Part shown: one piece after another, positions 50,681-59,984 of the stretch
Numbering within the stretch: the first letter of the stretch is position 1
Layout: every line of letters begins with the position of its first letter
Assembly (NCBI GenBank): GCA_965116195.1
Contig: OZ220491.1
Span: forward strand, 2,356,001 to 2,420,000
Direction of reading: 5' to 3'
DNA length: 64,000 nucleotides
Origin: Aldehydirespirator sp965116195
GTDB taxonomy: Bacteria > Actinomycetota > Acidimicrobiia > Acidimicrobiales > Aldehydirespiratoraceae
The notes under the pieces: model-generated
Told to the model about the DNA's origin: nothing
Seen by the model: only the letters and a program-made list of their open reading frames with translations
Database searches by the model: none
Translations under genes and position numbers: made by a program

Positions 50681-51706
50681 TCAACCGAAGCCGACGAGCG
50701 CCTCGCAGATGGTCCTCGTCAGCAGGGTTGTCACCTCGTAGGGATCGGCGTTGGCGTTGGGCCGCCTGTCCTCGATGTAGCCCTTGCCGTCCCGGGCGAC
50801 CTGCCATGGGATACGAACCGAGGCACCGCGATCTGAAACCCCGTAGGAGTACTGGTCGTAACGCTCGGTTTCGTGCGCGCCCGTCAGACGAAACTCGATC
50901 CCGGCACCGTAACCGGTGAGATGCTCTTCAGGTTTGCCCGGTGCCCCGAGAGCCTCGCAGGCAGCGATGATCGGCTCGTAACCCTCGCGCATGGCAGCAG
51001 TGGACATGTTGGTGTGCATGCCTGCGCCGTTCCAGTCGCCGAGCATCGGCTTGGGGTCAATCGTCACCACGATGCCGTGCTTCTCAGCGATGCGGAAGAG
51101 CAGATAGCGCGCCACCCACAGGTGATCAGCCACGGTGACGGTGTTGAGCGGGCCGACCTGGAACTCCCACTGGCCGGGCATGACCTCGGCATTGGTGCCC
51201 GCAATGGTCAATCCGGCCTCGATACAGGCTGTGGTGTGCTCCTCGATCAGCTGGCGGCCCGAGATGCGACCTGCCCCCACCCCGCAGTAATACGGGCCCT
51301 GAGGTGGCGGAAATCCCGAGGGAGGAAAGCCTGCAGGCCAGCGGGTCACAGCATCAAGCAGGGTGTACTCCTGCTCAAGGCCGAATATGGGGGCCTGGTC
51401 TTTGTACTTGTCGTACACCGCAACGCACTCTGCCCGCCGGTTGGTTGGGTGCGGTGACAGATCGGCGGTCAGCAAGGTCTCACACAGCACGAGGATGTTC
51501 TCGCCGCCACGCACCGGATCCGGGCAGGTGAACACCGGGTTGAGTACCACGTCGGAGTTGTCACCACTGGCCTGGTTGGTGCTGGAACCGTCGAAACCCC
51601 AGACAGGGGGAATATCGTCGTTGTTGAGTACCTTGGTCTTGGTGCGTATCTCGCCTGTCGGCTCATTGCCGTCAATCCAGAGATACTCGGCTCGGTAGGT
51701 CACCAT
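50681..51706 (-). CDS. glnII: Type II glutamine synthetase
   Basis: GlnII is the short, eukaryote-like glutamine synthetase that assimilates ammonium. It has 341 residues, close to the family norm and much shorter than GlnA. Landmarks: EYLWIDGNEPTGEIRTKTKV, VWGFDGSSTNQASGDNSDVV, GLEQEYTLLD, NAEVMPGQWEFQVGP and GDWNGAGMHTNMST. ATG 51706 has an ideal AAGGAGG site. In several actinobacteria a GlnII accompanies a GlnA. It is upstream of nadE, a glutamine user, with the 66-bp array between. Confidence 0.95.
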   Translation of the reverse strand: MVTYRAEYLWIDGNEPTGEIRTKTKVLNNDDIPPVWGFDGSSTNQASGDNSDVVLNPVFTCPDPVRGGENILVLCETLLTADLSPHPTNRRAECVAVYDKYKDQAPIFGLEQEYTLLDAVTRWPAGFPPSGFPPPQGPYYCGVGAGRISGRQLIEEHTTACIEAGLTIAGTNAEVMPGQWEFQVGPLNTVTVADHLWVARYLLFRIAEKHGIVVTIDPKPMLGDWNGAGMHTNMSTAAMREGYEPIIAACEALGAPGKPEEHLTGYGAGIEFRLTGAHETERYDQYSYGVSDRGASVRIPWQVARDGKGYIEDRRPNANADPYEVTTLLTRTICEALVGFG

Positions 51707-51954
51707 CGCCTCCTTGTGTTGTCGTGGTATGGGTAGTGTTGAAATGGCCTGTGAGTGCGCTTACCGCACCCGGTTGTGTTTGATCCTCGTGTTGCTGTGG
51801 TGCTGTGCGTGATCTGAGTCGTATCTGTGAGTGATCTATTGGTGGCCAGTGATCCAAGTTGCGCAGTCTAGGCGGATGCCATCAAAAGGCGGACACTGAA
51901 GGCCAGGTCTCACGACTGAGCTGGCTGTCAGCTCACCGGATCACACCTCTACCC

Positions 51955-52203
51955 GTCACTCATACCGCGTCCCAACCACCTCGTTGCGGCTTTCGTCGTC
52001 AGGCGCTTGTTGATCACGAACTTGACGGGTCAGTCATTCCGCGTCCAACCACCCCGTTACGGCAGCCAGCAGTCCAGCACCGTCATAGCTATGACCCTGT
52101 CACTCATCCCGTGTCCCAACCACCCGCGTCACGGAGCTGGAGTGCTCGACAACTTCTCTAGAGTGCGGGACTGATCCCAACCACCCGCGTCACGGGGCTG
52201 GAG
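51955..52203. repeat. Degenerate 61-73 bp repeats ending in the HD-protein stop
   Basis: CCCAACCACC cores lie at 51971, 52044, 52115 and 52176 with flanking similarity (GTCACTCAT.CCGYGT before, CG(C)GTYRCGGVGCTGG after). The last two copies share 20 or more bases, and the final one contains the stop codon of the HD-domain gene (52190-52192). The remaining 51707-51954 sequence is the glnII upstream region, where I see no gene. Confidence 0.8.
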
Positions 52204-52975
52204 ACTGGTTGTCAGCCCACCAGGTCTCCAGACGTTTCAGCAGTTCCTGCTCGGGCACCTCACCCTCGCGGCGCTTGAGTTGCAACAACCAACGCAGGGA
52301 ACGACCTACATCGGGGCCGGGCTCAAGCCCCAGGTGGGCCATGACCTGCTCGCCGTTCAGTTGGGGCCGCTCAGCCGCACGACGGTCCGCCTCCGCGAGC
52401 TCTGCGATGCGCCGCTCCAGGTCATTGATCTGGCGATTGAGATCAACCTCCTTGCGTCGGTGACGGGTGGTGCAGTCAGAGCGCACAAGCTGATTCAGCC
52501 GACCCAACAGGGGTCCGGCATCTCTGGCGTAGCGACGCACCGCCGCATCACTCCAACCCGATGCGTAACCCTTGAAGCGCCCCGAGAGCCGCACCAGTTC
52601 GCTGACATCATCAACAGTGCGTTCATTGAACTCAAGCAGGTTGAGACGTCGGCGCGTCATGCGAGCGCCCACTTCCTCATGATGCCGGAAGGTCACGTCA
52701 CCGTGTTCATAGCTGCGAGTCCTGGGCTTGCCGATGTCATGAAACAGAGCCGCCAGGCGAAGCACCAGATCGTCGGGTGTCTTGGCCACCACACCCAGTG
52801 TGTGCGCCAGCACGTCTTTGTGTCGATGTATCGGATCCTGCTCCATCCTCAACGCAGGAAGTTCTGGCACGATCTCGGCCAGTCGCCCATTCTCGAGGGC
52901 GCGCCAGAGTTGGGCCGCGGGATCGTCGCCCCTCAGCATGCAGCAGAGTTCTTCACGAAACTTGGAGACAATCAT
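52190..52975 (-). CDS. HD-domain protein like the C-terminal half of CCA-adding enzyme
   Basis: The 261-residue protein has a metal-dependent HD phosphohydrolase core (HRHKDVLAHTLGVV, LRLAALFHDIGKPRTRSY, FRHHEEVGARM), then helical sequence ending in LGLEPGPDVGRSLRWLLQLK. This is the order seen after the nucleotidyltransferase head in actinobacterial tRNA CCA nucleotidyltransferases. The head is absent, and no remnant lies upstream before 53041. So it is a stand-alone HD protein or a truncated enzyme. ATG 52975 follows GGATGG. Confidence 0.75.
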   Translation of the reverse strand: MIVSKFREELCCMLRGDDPAAQLWRALENGRLAEIVPELPALRMEQDPIHRHKDVLAHTLGVVAKTPDDLVLRLAALFHDIGKPRTRSYEHGDVTFRHHEEVGARMTRRRLNLLEFNERTVDDVSELVRLSGRFKGYASGWSDAAVRRYARDAGPLLGRLNQLVRSDCTTRHRRKEVDLNRQINDLERRIAELAEADRRAAERPQLNGEQVMAHLGLEPGPDVGRSLRWLLQLKRREGEVPEQELLKRLETWWADNQSPAP

Positions 52976-53145
52976 GGTCAACCATCCGAGTTGATGCCAA
53001 CAATGGGCCGAGTGGCCCACTACCGCCGTGAACTACCGCCGTGAACGCACTGCCATCAAGGTGCCTGCCAGCCCGACATCACAGTGGCGCGGCCCGAACC
53101 ACGCCCAATGTTAGTATGGTAGAGCACTGCCGAAAGGAGTTCCTC

Positions 53146-53955
53146 ATGCGATTACTGAAGCTGACTGGAACGATACTGGCTTTGATTCTGATCGCCTCCG
53201 CGTGTGGTGGTGATGATGAAGAGGCCGGAGACGAAGATCCGGATACGACCGCCACCACCCTGGTACGGCCCGTTGAGACCCTTGATGTTCCGGAGGGTAC
53301 CGTGACAACTCCAACGGCCCCCCTTGGTTTGCTGCCTGACCCTGCCACACCACTGGAGCCTGGTCTGGACAATCCTTTCATTGACGATGTGCCTGACCCG
53401 GCTGACACCATTCCGACGACCGGCGTGGCTCCACCCGTACCGCCCAGCAACGTGGCTTGTCTGGCAGGCACACGTGACGGTGAACTGCTGGTTGAGTGGG
53501 ATGCGCTGTCAACATCTGAGGTTTCCAAGATCCGCGTGTACGTCTCAGAAAGTGGCGGGCCTTTCATAACCAACGGCGAATACACGATTGACCAAGTTGA
53601 AACAACCCGCAGCGGTGGTGCCCGCTGGGCTGCACCGGCTCGCCGACTACCGGCCAACGTGCCGCTACGACTCACCGCCACATCGTTCAATCTGCTGGGA
53701 CAGGAATCCGGCTGGTACATCATCAATGGTGTCTACACCGGCCCCGGTCAGCCCTGCGGCGACTTTCCGGCGACCACCTGCACAGCAGGATGCGAAGAGG
53801 CGCAAGACGAGCCCGAAGAAGAGGTTGAGGACGAACTGGAAGACGAGACCACATCAGAAACCCCAGGCGATGAGAATGTCGCTGGCAACGAGGACACACC
53901 CAGCACTCCCGACGAGGATGCGAGCGGAGACACAGGCACGGAGTTGAGGCCCTAG
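53146..53955 (+). CDS. Acidic secreted lipoprotein with a fibronectin-like domain
   Basis: ATG 53146 follows a perfect AAAGGAG site. The signal LLKLTGTILALILIASAC gives a lipobox with Cys20, so it is membrane-anchored and exported. Pro/Thr/Asp-rich linkers flank a roughly 95-residue beta-rich domain (about residues 105-200, LLVEWDALSTSEVSKIRVYV and ESGWYIINGVYTG), fibronectin-III-like in layout. The tail is very acidic (EEEVEDELEDETTSE). Function unknown. The next gene starts in its stop codon (TAGTG). Confidence 0.7.
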   Translation: MRLLKLTGTILALILIASACGGDDEEAGDEDPDTTATTLVRPVETLDVPEGTVTTPTAPLGLLPDPATPLEPGLDNPFIDDVPDPADTIPTTGVAPPVPPSNVACLAGTRDGELLVEWDALSTSEVSKIRVYVSESGGPFITNGEYTIDQVETTRSGGARWAAPARRLPANVPLRLTATSFNLLGQESGWYIINGVYTGPGQPCGDFPATTCTAGCEEAQDEPEEEVEDELEDETTSETPGDENVAGNEDTPSTPDEDASGDTGTELRP

Positions 53956-54404
53956 TGGGCACAACTGAAGAAATCAACAAGAAGATCGTCACCCGGTTCT
54001 GGGACGCGCTGTACTCACATGACTGGAGTGCGATCGCCAAGTCTTTCGCTGCCGAGGCCAACTATGTGGATGTGGGCATCGGCGAGAGCGGCGGAGGGGC
54101 ACACGGACCTGGACAGATTGTTGCTCGCCTGCGGCTTGGTCTGGAGCCTGTGGAGAGCCACACTCATCAGATGGGCCTGATGATCGCAGAGGGCTCAGTC
54201 GTGGTGACCGAGCACGCTGAGGAATGGTCGTTTCACACCGGTGAGGTGATCCTGCACCCCTTCACTTCAGTGATGGAGATCAACGGCGACGGACTGATCG
54301 CACGCTGGTGGGACTACTCCAACATCTCGAACCTGCTCAACAACGCCCCGGCTTGGTGGCTTGAACACATCGCCAAAGGTTGGCGAGCATCTTTTGACAC
54401 TTGA
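53955..54404 (+). CDS. SnoaL/NTF2-like fold protein
   Basis: The 149-residue product begins with the helix IVTRFWDALYSHDWSAIAKS, followed by YVDVGIGESGGG and a cone-shaped beta-sheet pattern ending HPFTSVMEINGDGLIARWWD. This is typical of SnoaL/limonene-epoxide-hydrolase-like NTF2 folds. Small-molecule binding or isomerase/hydrolase activity is usual for such folds, but the active residues are not clear. GTG 53955 overlaps the lipoprotein stop by one base, so the two are translationally coupled. Confidence 0.75.
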   Translation: MGTTEEINKKIVTRFWDALYSHDWSAIAKSFAAEANYVDVGIGESGGGAHGPGQIVARLRLGLEPVESHTHQMGLMIAEGSVVVTEHAEEWSFHTGEVILHPFTSVMEINGDGLIARWWDYSNISNLLNNAPAWWLEHIAKGWRASFDT

Positions 54405-54545
54405 CAATCACTTGACAAACCAACAATCTCTTGACCCTGGAAGCTGTAATCCACAAGCAATCCACCCATGCCGTGGATGACCAGCGACTGCACATAATCC
54501 CTCACTCCCTGTCAACACAGGCCTGACCAGAAGGACTCCCAAGCA

Positions 54546-57500
54546 ATGCTGCGGATACGAAAGAACATATTTCTGTACGTGGTGGCGACAGTTGCCTTGA
54601 TCTCGGCAACACTGCCAGTTCAGGTACCCGGCGCTGGGGCCACGACCGAGGGCCCGGAGACACAGAGCCAGGCCGCAGGCGTGCATCAACCGGCCATTGA
54701 CGCTCTGGATGCCGTGGAAGAGGTGGATGTACTGGCAGACATAGGCTGCTCACCGCGCTCAAATCACAGCGACCGCAACGGCGATGGTCTCTGCGCTGGC
54801 GACCCGCTGACGCGCTGGGAGGCCGCGGTGCTGTTGGTGAGGATGGTTGATCGCAAGAACCCGCCGGCCATTGTCCCCTGGCAGTACAAGTCGCAATTTG
54901 ATGATGTGAACAGGACCGACTGGTGGGCGGCACACGTTGATCGCGCCGTTGAGTTGGACATTTTGACGGGCTGTGAGGCCGGGCATACGGACGAAACCGC
55001 AGGGCCTCCGAAGTTCTGCCCACACTCGCCTGTGAGCCGCGCTCAGATGGCGGCGCTGCTGGTCAATGCGTTTGACTTGCGCCCCGCGCGGGCTGAGACC
55101 GGGTTCATTGACGTTCCCGCTGACCACGAGTTTGCCGACGACATTGACCGGATTGCTGCGGCCAGGCTCACCGCAGGTTGCTCTGCGGACCCGGCACGGT
55201 TCTGCCCGCAGCGCAACGTCACCCGAGCCGAAACGATGACGCTGTTGGCCAGAGCAGCCCAGTTGGTGGAGCGTCCCGCAGCGCCAGAACCGTACCCTTA
55301 CCGGCCGCAACACGACACGACCCTTTTGCCTGTGGATCCGGCGGTGCGGATCGGCACTCTGGACAACGGCCTCACCTACTACCTGCGCAACAATGACTCG
55401 CCGGGCGGCAGCCTGGAGTTGAGGTTGGTTGTGCGTGCCGGCTCGGTGCATGAGCCCGCCCCCGATCTGGGACTGGCTCACTTCCTGGAGCACATGCTCT
55501 TCAACGGCACCGAGGACTACCCGGGTAACTCACTTGATGCCGCTTTGCGCGATCTCGGCCTGGAGTTCGGGCCTGATGTGAATGCCGGGGTCAGCTATGA
55601 CCGGACATCTCTCACTTTCTCGCTGCTCTCAAGCGACCCTGAAGAGGTGGATCTGCTCTTCAAATTGCTGGCTCAGATGGCGTTCAAAGCGACTCTCAAC
55701 AGCGCAGATGTCGAGGCCGAACGCGGCATTGTGCTTGACGAACTGCGCCTGGCAACCGCAACCTCTGCTGGTGCCATAGGGTCAGAATTCGACCGCATCT
55801 ACACGCAGGGAACCCGCTATGAAGGATTCCGGCCAATCGGTACCAAGGCGGGAATCGAATCGATCACACCGCAGCACCTCAAGACGTTCTATGAGACCTG
55901 GTACGTTCCATCCAACATGGCCGTGATCGCGGTGGGTGACTGGCCAGTCAACATCCTGCAGGATCACCTCGAAGCTCATTTCGCTGACGAGCCTGGTGGC
56001 ACAGCCCCAGATTTTCCGAAGATCACTTATGTCCCCGACGGTGTGGCGAGCAGCTACGTGGTGACCGACCCCGAGAACACCACTTCCTACATTTCGCTGG
56101 ACATTCCGATACCCGTTCACAACCGGAGCACCGTCGGTGGCCAGCGCACCTCGCTACTGGAGACACTGGTCGTCGCCATGCTCAACACACGGCTGGAAGA
56201 GGCTTTTGGACGGGGGGAACTATCACAGGTGGACTCGCCGAACATCTTTGCCTTCAACCACAATCAAGGACTCAGATACATGGGCACCAACTGGCGAGGC
56301 GAGAACCTTGCCACAGCGTCTACCGACTATCTGAGCGTGCTGCTGACGGCCAAGGAGCACGGTTTTACTGAGGACGACACGACACGCGCCATCGAGAGCA
56401 CCAAGGCGACCCTGCAGTCCCAACTGGACGGCGCTGAAACCATCCAGGACTCCGAGTACGCGCAGCGATACATGACTCACTACGTGCGAGGCTCTGACCT
56501 GAGTCGTCTTGAGGACCGTCACGAACGTCTGACCCAACTACTCGACAGCGTTGCGCCAACAGAGTTGACCCAACATTACAGATGGCTCCTGGATCGGTCT
56601 GCGCCGATCGCCATTGCTGTTGGCCCTGACACCTCGAGTGTGCCCACGGTTGGTGAACTCGCCGCCGCCCTGGCTGCCGCTGCTGCGGGACCTCCCCCCA
56701 CAGAGACAGCAGTCGTCGAAGAACTCATGACCCCTCCCGCTCCCGTTGATGTCGTGCAGACCCGACCCCTCACGTCTTTCAATGGGGTCGAATGGACGTT
56801 CGCCAACGGATCCCGCGTGCTCTTTGTGCCCTCTGACATTGCCGAGAACCGTGTTGACGTGAAGGCTGTGTCGCTGGGGGGATGGTCACAACTCCAACAG
56901 GGTGACCGGGCCTTGGTGCGTCATGCTCTCGGGGCAGTTCTCGGCAGCGGTTTGGGCACTCTGACCCGCGCGGAACTGCTTCGATTCCTGGAGACACGTA
57001 CCGTCACGATGAGCGCCAATATTTCAGAAGCCTCTGAGGGCTTTTCCGGCAATGCCAGCAGTTCTGACATTGAAACCATCTTTCAGCTGATGCACTTGGC
57101 AGTCACGTCGCCGCGCATCAACAACGAAGCCTACGAAGAAGCGATTTTTGGCGCAGCAAGCATCATCCTGCAAGCCGAGCAGCTGCCGTCCTGGCAAGCC
57201 TGGATCGCCTACACCAACGCCAGATTCGGTGGTGGCTGGTTCCATCCCGTACCCACAGAAGACCAGTTCAACTCGCTCACCCCGGCGCAACTCTTGAATT
57301 TGTACCGCCAACGTCTCAGTACTGTTGACGACCTCGTTGTTGCGGTGGTGGGCGACGTCGAGGTCGAGGAGGCCAGGCATCTCGCCCGTCACTACATCGG
57401 CACGCTGCCTGCGGGCGAGGCTGACACCTATATTGACCGACGACCCCCCATGCCGACAGGTGTCCTGCGAAGTGACATCGTGGTTGACGAGGGGGAGAGC

Positions 57501-58022
57501 GCAGTGATTGAACTCAATCACGAATGGTCCGAACCTCTCACACCAAGGCTGCGTATTGCGACTGAACTACTGGACACGCTGCTGGAACAACGGCTGCTCC
57601 TGGAGGTACGTGAACAGCTGGGCGAGACCTACATTGCCACTGTTGACCTCACCGAGCGGTTCTTGCCGCAGCCGTCGATTGATTCAACTGTGACTGTCAC
57701 AGTTGACCCGGCCAGACTGGAGGAGATCTACTCCACCGTCTTGTCAATACTCTCTGATGTTGCAGTCAACGGTGCCTCCGACGAGGAGTTCAAGCAGGCA
57801 GTTACCGTGGTGAAAACCAACTACGGACTGGTCAGCAACAATGCAATACTTGACACTCTCACTGAGGTTCACCATGTGGAGGAGCCAAGGTTGCTCAATC
57901 CGTTGAGACGTTGGCAGCTGGTGGATCTGGTGACGGCAGCAGATGTCCAGTCGCTGGCCAACAAACTTTACGAGCAAGGCGGGCGCATAGAGATCATCAG
58001 CGCTCCTACCTCAGCCAGCTAA
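54546..58022 (+). CDS. SLH-domain/M16 (insulinase-family) metalloprotease fusion
   Basis: This is a secreted 1,158-residue protein. A signal peptide (FLYVVATVALISATLPVQVP) is followed by three SLH repeats (about residues 45-245; WEAAVLLVRMVDR, RAQMAALLVNAF, RAETMTLLARAAQ). A full two-lobe M16 peptidase comes next. The inverted zinc motif is HFLEH near residue 312 in LAHFLEHMLFNGTEDYPG, with the distal Glu in VEAERGIVLDELRL. A second, inactive M16 lobe follows with EQRLLLEVREQLGETY near the end. SLH repeats should tether the protease to the cell wall. Its stop codon lies in an 18-bp tandem. Confidence 0.92.
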   Translation: MLRIRKNIFLYVVATVALISATLPVQVPGAGATTEGPETQSQAAGVHQPAIDALDAVEEVDVLADIGCSPRSNHSDRNGDGLCAGDPLTRWEAAVLLVRMVDRKNPPAIVPWQYKSQFDDVNRTDWWAAHVDRAVELDILTGCEAGHTDETAGPPKFCPHSPVSRAQMAALLVNAFDLRPARAETGFIDVPADHEFADDIDRIAAARLTAGCSADPARFCPQRNVTRAETMTLLARAAQLVERPAAPEPYPYRPQHDTTLLPVDPAVRIGTLDNGLTYYLRNNDSPGGSLELRLVVRAGSVHEPAPDLGLAHFLEHMLFNGTEDYPGNSLDAALRDLGLEFGPDVNAGVSYDRTSLTFSLLSSDPEEVDLLFKLLAQMAFKATLNSADVEAERGIVLDELRLATATSAGAIGSEFDRIYTQGTRYEGFRPIGTKAGIESITPQHLKTFYETWYVPSNMAVIAVGDWPVNILQDHLEAHFADEPGGTAPDFPKITYVPDGVASSYVVTDPENTTSYISLDIPIPVHNRSTVGGQRTSLLETLVVAMLNTRLEEAFGRGELSQVDSPNIFAFNHNQGLRYMGTNWRGENLATASTDYLSVLLTAKEHGFTEDDTTRAIESTKATLQSQLDGAETIQDSEYAQRYMTHYVRGSDLSRLEDRHERLTQLLDSVAPTELTQHYRWLLDRSAPIAIAVGPDTSSVPTVGELAAALAAAAAGPPPTETAVVEELMTPPAPVDVVQTRPLTSFNGVEWTFANGSRVLFVPSDIAENRVDVKAVSLGGWSQLQQGDRALVRHALGAVLGSGLGTLTRAELLRFLETRTVTMSANISEASEGFSGNASSSDIETIFQLMHLAVTSPRINNEAYEEAIFGAASIILQAEQLPSWQAWIAYTNARFGGGWFHPVPTEDQFNSLTPAQLLNLYRQRLSTVDDLVVAVVGDVEVEEARHLARHYIGTLPAGEADTYIDRRPPMPTGVLRSDIVVDEGESAVIELNHEWSEPLTPRLRIATELLDTLLEQRLLLEVREQLGETYIATVDLTERFLPQPSIDSTVTVTVDPARLEEIYSTVLSILSDVAVNGASDEEFKQAVTVVKTNYGLVSNNAILDTLTEVHHVEEPRLLNPLRRWQLVDLVTAADVQSLANKLYEQGGRIEIISAPTSAS

Positions 58023-58051
58023 CGCCTATCGCACAGCTAACGCCTATCGCA
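58016..58051. repeat. 18-bp tandem duplication across the M16 protease stop
   Basis: CAGCTAACGCCTATCGCA at 58016-58033 contains the TAA stop (58020-58022); an exact copy follows at 58034-58051. Confidence 0.95.
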
Positions 58052-58267
58052 ACCGCAATCACTCGCCGTTTCGCCGACCCGTTAACTAGGCCAATAGTAG
58101 ACACCACATGTAGCAACCTCGCGGGTGTTGGAATGACACCACGCGAGTGGCCGCCGTAGCTGATGTCAGGCGATTACGGGTTATCTGTCACAGCCTGTGA
58201 AAACTGTGCAGTTGCGACCATGGTGTCACAAGCAAGGAAGATGACTGTGACGAGATGACTACAAACA

Positions 58268-59446
58268 CTACGACAGGGTTTTGTAGGTGGCTGTCTCGAT
58301 GTCTTCGAACAGCTGATAGGAGCGGGCATCCGCAAAAGGCAGCAGTTGGCTGATGTAGATGCCGCTCACGCTGTTGGCCACGTCGATCCAGAAGTAGGAG
58401 TTGGCCAGTCCGGCCCACATGAGTGCGCCGGCGGGGCGACCGGTGGGCACAGGCTCCTCATTGATCTGGAAACTCAAGCCCCATGACTTCTCCACACCAA
58501 CAAAGAACTCGGCGTCATTTGTGAGGTGCGCCAACGCCGACCTCAGCGGCACCACCCGGAGGTCACCCATGTTGTTGACGATCATTTGCTGCACCGTGTC
58601 TGAGCGGAGTACTTGAGCACCATTGCGACTGCCGTGGCCGAGGATCATCTGCACAAAACGGCCGTAGTCCTCAACCGTTCCCCACAGGCCGCCGCCACCC
58701 ATCTGGAACTGCGGGTTCTCAGGTGCTCCCAACTCAATCACGACCAGTGAGCCATCAGGCTGTCGAGCGTGCATGGCGGACTGGCGAGCAAGCCGGTCAT
58801 TGTCAAGATCAAACCCGGTGGAGTCCATGCCCAGTGGGCCGAGGATGTGCTCTTCAAAGTAGTCGCTGAGTTGAAGGCCCGAGACTTCCTCCACCATGCG
58901 ACCCACATGGTCAATGCTGGTTCCGTACATCCAGCCCTCACCAGGGTCAAACAAGGCGGGCACATTGAGCGCTGCCATCTCGCGCGAGATGATTGACGGC
59001 GCGCCTGTTGCCTGCTGGTAGCGCAGAATCTCCTCGCTCCAAAACTCGTAGCCGAAGCCGGCAGTGTGGGTGAGCAGGTGTCGCAGGGTGACCGGGGTGC
59101 GAGCCGGGCGCACCTGCGGTTGGCCGTCCTCGTCGAATCCCTCCAACACTCCGACCTCGGCCAAAGCGGGCAGTGTTTCTGATGCCGGGGCATCCAGGTG
59201 AAGTTCACCCCGTTCAACCAACTGCATGGCAGCAGTGGCGGTAATCGGCTTGGTCATGGATGCGATCCAACACACCGTGTCAAGGGTCATGGAGCCGGCA
59301 CCCTCATCTGTATCTGCTGAGCGCTTTCCTGCGGCGGCCGCTGCCAGCACGCTGTCAGCCGTGACCACCTGGGCCACCGCACCCACGACATCGCTGTCGC
59401 TTACTCCCCGATCAAGGATCGCCTGTACTTCCTGCTGTAGCTCCAT
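58268..59446 (-). CDS. Beta-lactamase-family serine hydrolase
   Basis: ATG 59446 follows AAAGGAG at a perfect distance and gives 392 residues with no signal peptide. The nucleophile motif is S63-M-T-K66 (CWIASMTKPITATAAM). The second box is MYGTSIDHVGRMVEEVSG, with Tyr-Gly-Thr in place of the common Tyr-x-Asn. The third box reads LMWAGLANSYFWID, typical of the esterase/CubicO group. It is probably an esterase or amidase. The frame is open upstream to 59530, but that part lacks a ribosome site. Confidence 0.87.
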   Translation of the reverse strand: MELQQEVQAILDRGVSDSDVVGAVAQVVTADSVLAAAAAGKRSADTDEGAGSMTLDTVCWIASMTKPITATAAMQLVERGELHLDAPASETLPALAEVGVLEGFDEDGQPQVRPARTPVTLRHLLTHTAGFGYEFWSEEILRYQQATGAPSIISREMAALNVPALFDPGEGWMYGTSIDHVGRMVEEVSGLQLSDYFEEHILGPLGMDSTGFDLDNDRLARQSAMHARQPDGSLVVIELGAPENPQFQMGGGGLWGTVEDYGRFVQMILGHGSRNGAQVLRSDTVQQMIVNNMGDLRVVPLRSALAHLTNDAEFFVGVEKSWGLSFQINEEPVPTGRPAGALMWAGLANSYFWIDVANSVSGIYISQLLPFADARSYQLFEDIETATYKTLS

Positions 59447-59606
59447 GGGAACTCCTTTCTGTGGGCAAAGGCCCCCCTTGTGACAACGGGCACGGTACCC
59501 CAAACACGCATTCCTTGCACCTCTGCTCATCCTGCACTGCCGTTCGCGCCTCTACATCTCTACCCAGCTGCGAGCGCCACAACCCAGGTGTGACGGGACG
59601 AGAACC

Positions 59607-59789
59607 GTGACTCGCGAGGTTGTCACCGGAGTCGCCGGCTACCTGTCAAAGAGAACCCGCGAACTGCTCAATGACTTCGGGGTCGGCTACGTCGACACCA
59701 CCGGAAACATCCGCCTGACAGCATCGACACCAAGACCGGCGATTCCCACCCAGGGTGCCGACAGCGACCCGTGGCCACAGCGCTGGTAA
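59607..59789 (+). pseudogene. Fragment of an AbiEi-like/winged-helix regulator
   Basis: The frame VAGYLSKRTRELLNDFGVGY-VDTTGNIRL...GADSDPWPQRW matches a short internal piece common to larger actinobacterial regulators (SPRTRE.L...G..Y.D.TGN.RL......GADRDPW). Both N-terminal helix-turn-helix and C-terminal parts are missing. The following 59790-59984 holds no continuation in frame that I can support. It is a decayed remnant. Confidence 0.45.
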
Positions 59790-59984
59790 TCGGTCACGAA
59801 CAGCACGGCCTGTCAAAAGACGACCCTTGATGCTTGCGACCTGTTGGGCTTCATTCCCCAACTCGGCCCGGTGGGTTCGCTCAACACCGCCACCGCAACA
59901 GCAATAGCCATCTATGAAACCCGCCGCCAAGGCTGGGCCGGTTCATAACTTGAGCACTGAGCCGATTTCGAACCGTCAATGCGG

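Noticed and set aside
50085..50741. Plus-strand repeat protein frame in the 66-bp array
   Set aside because: It is open on both strands because the unit is 22 codons. No start signal or neighbouring domain supports it.
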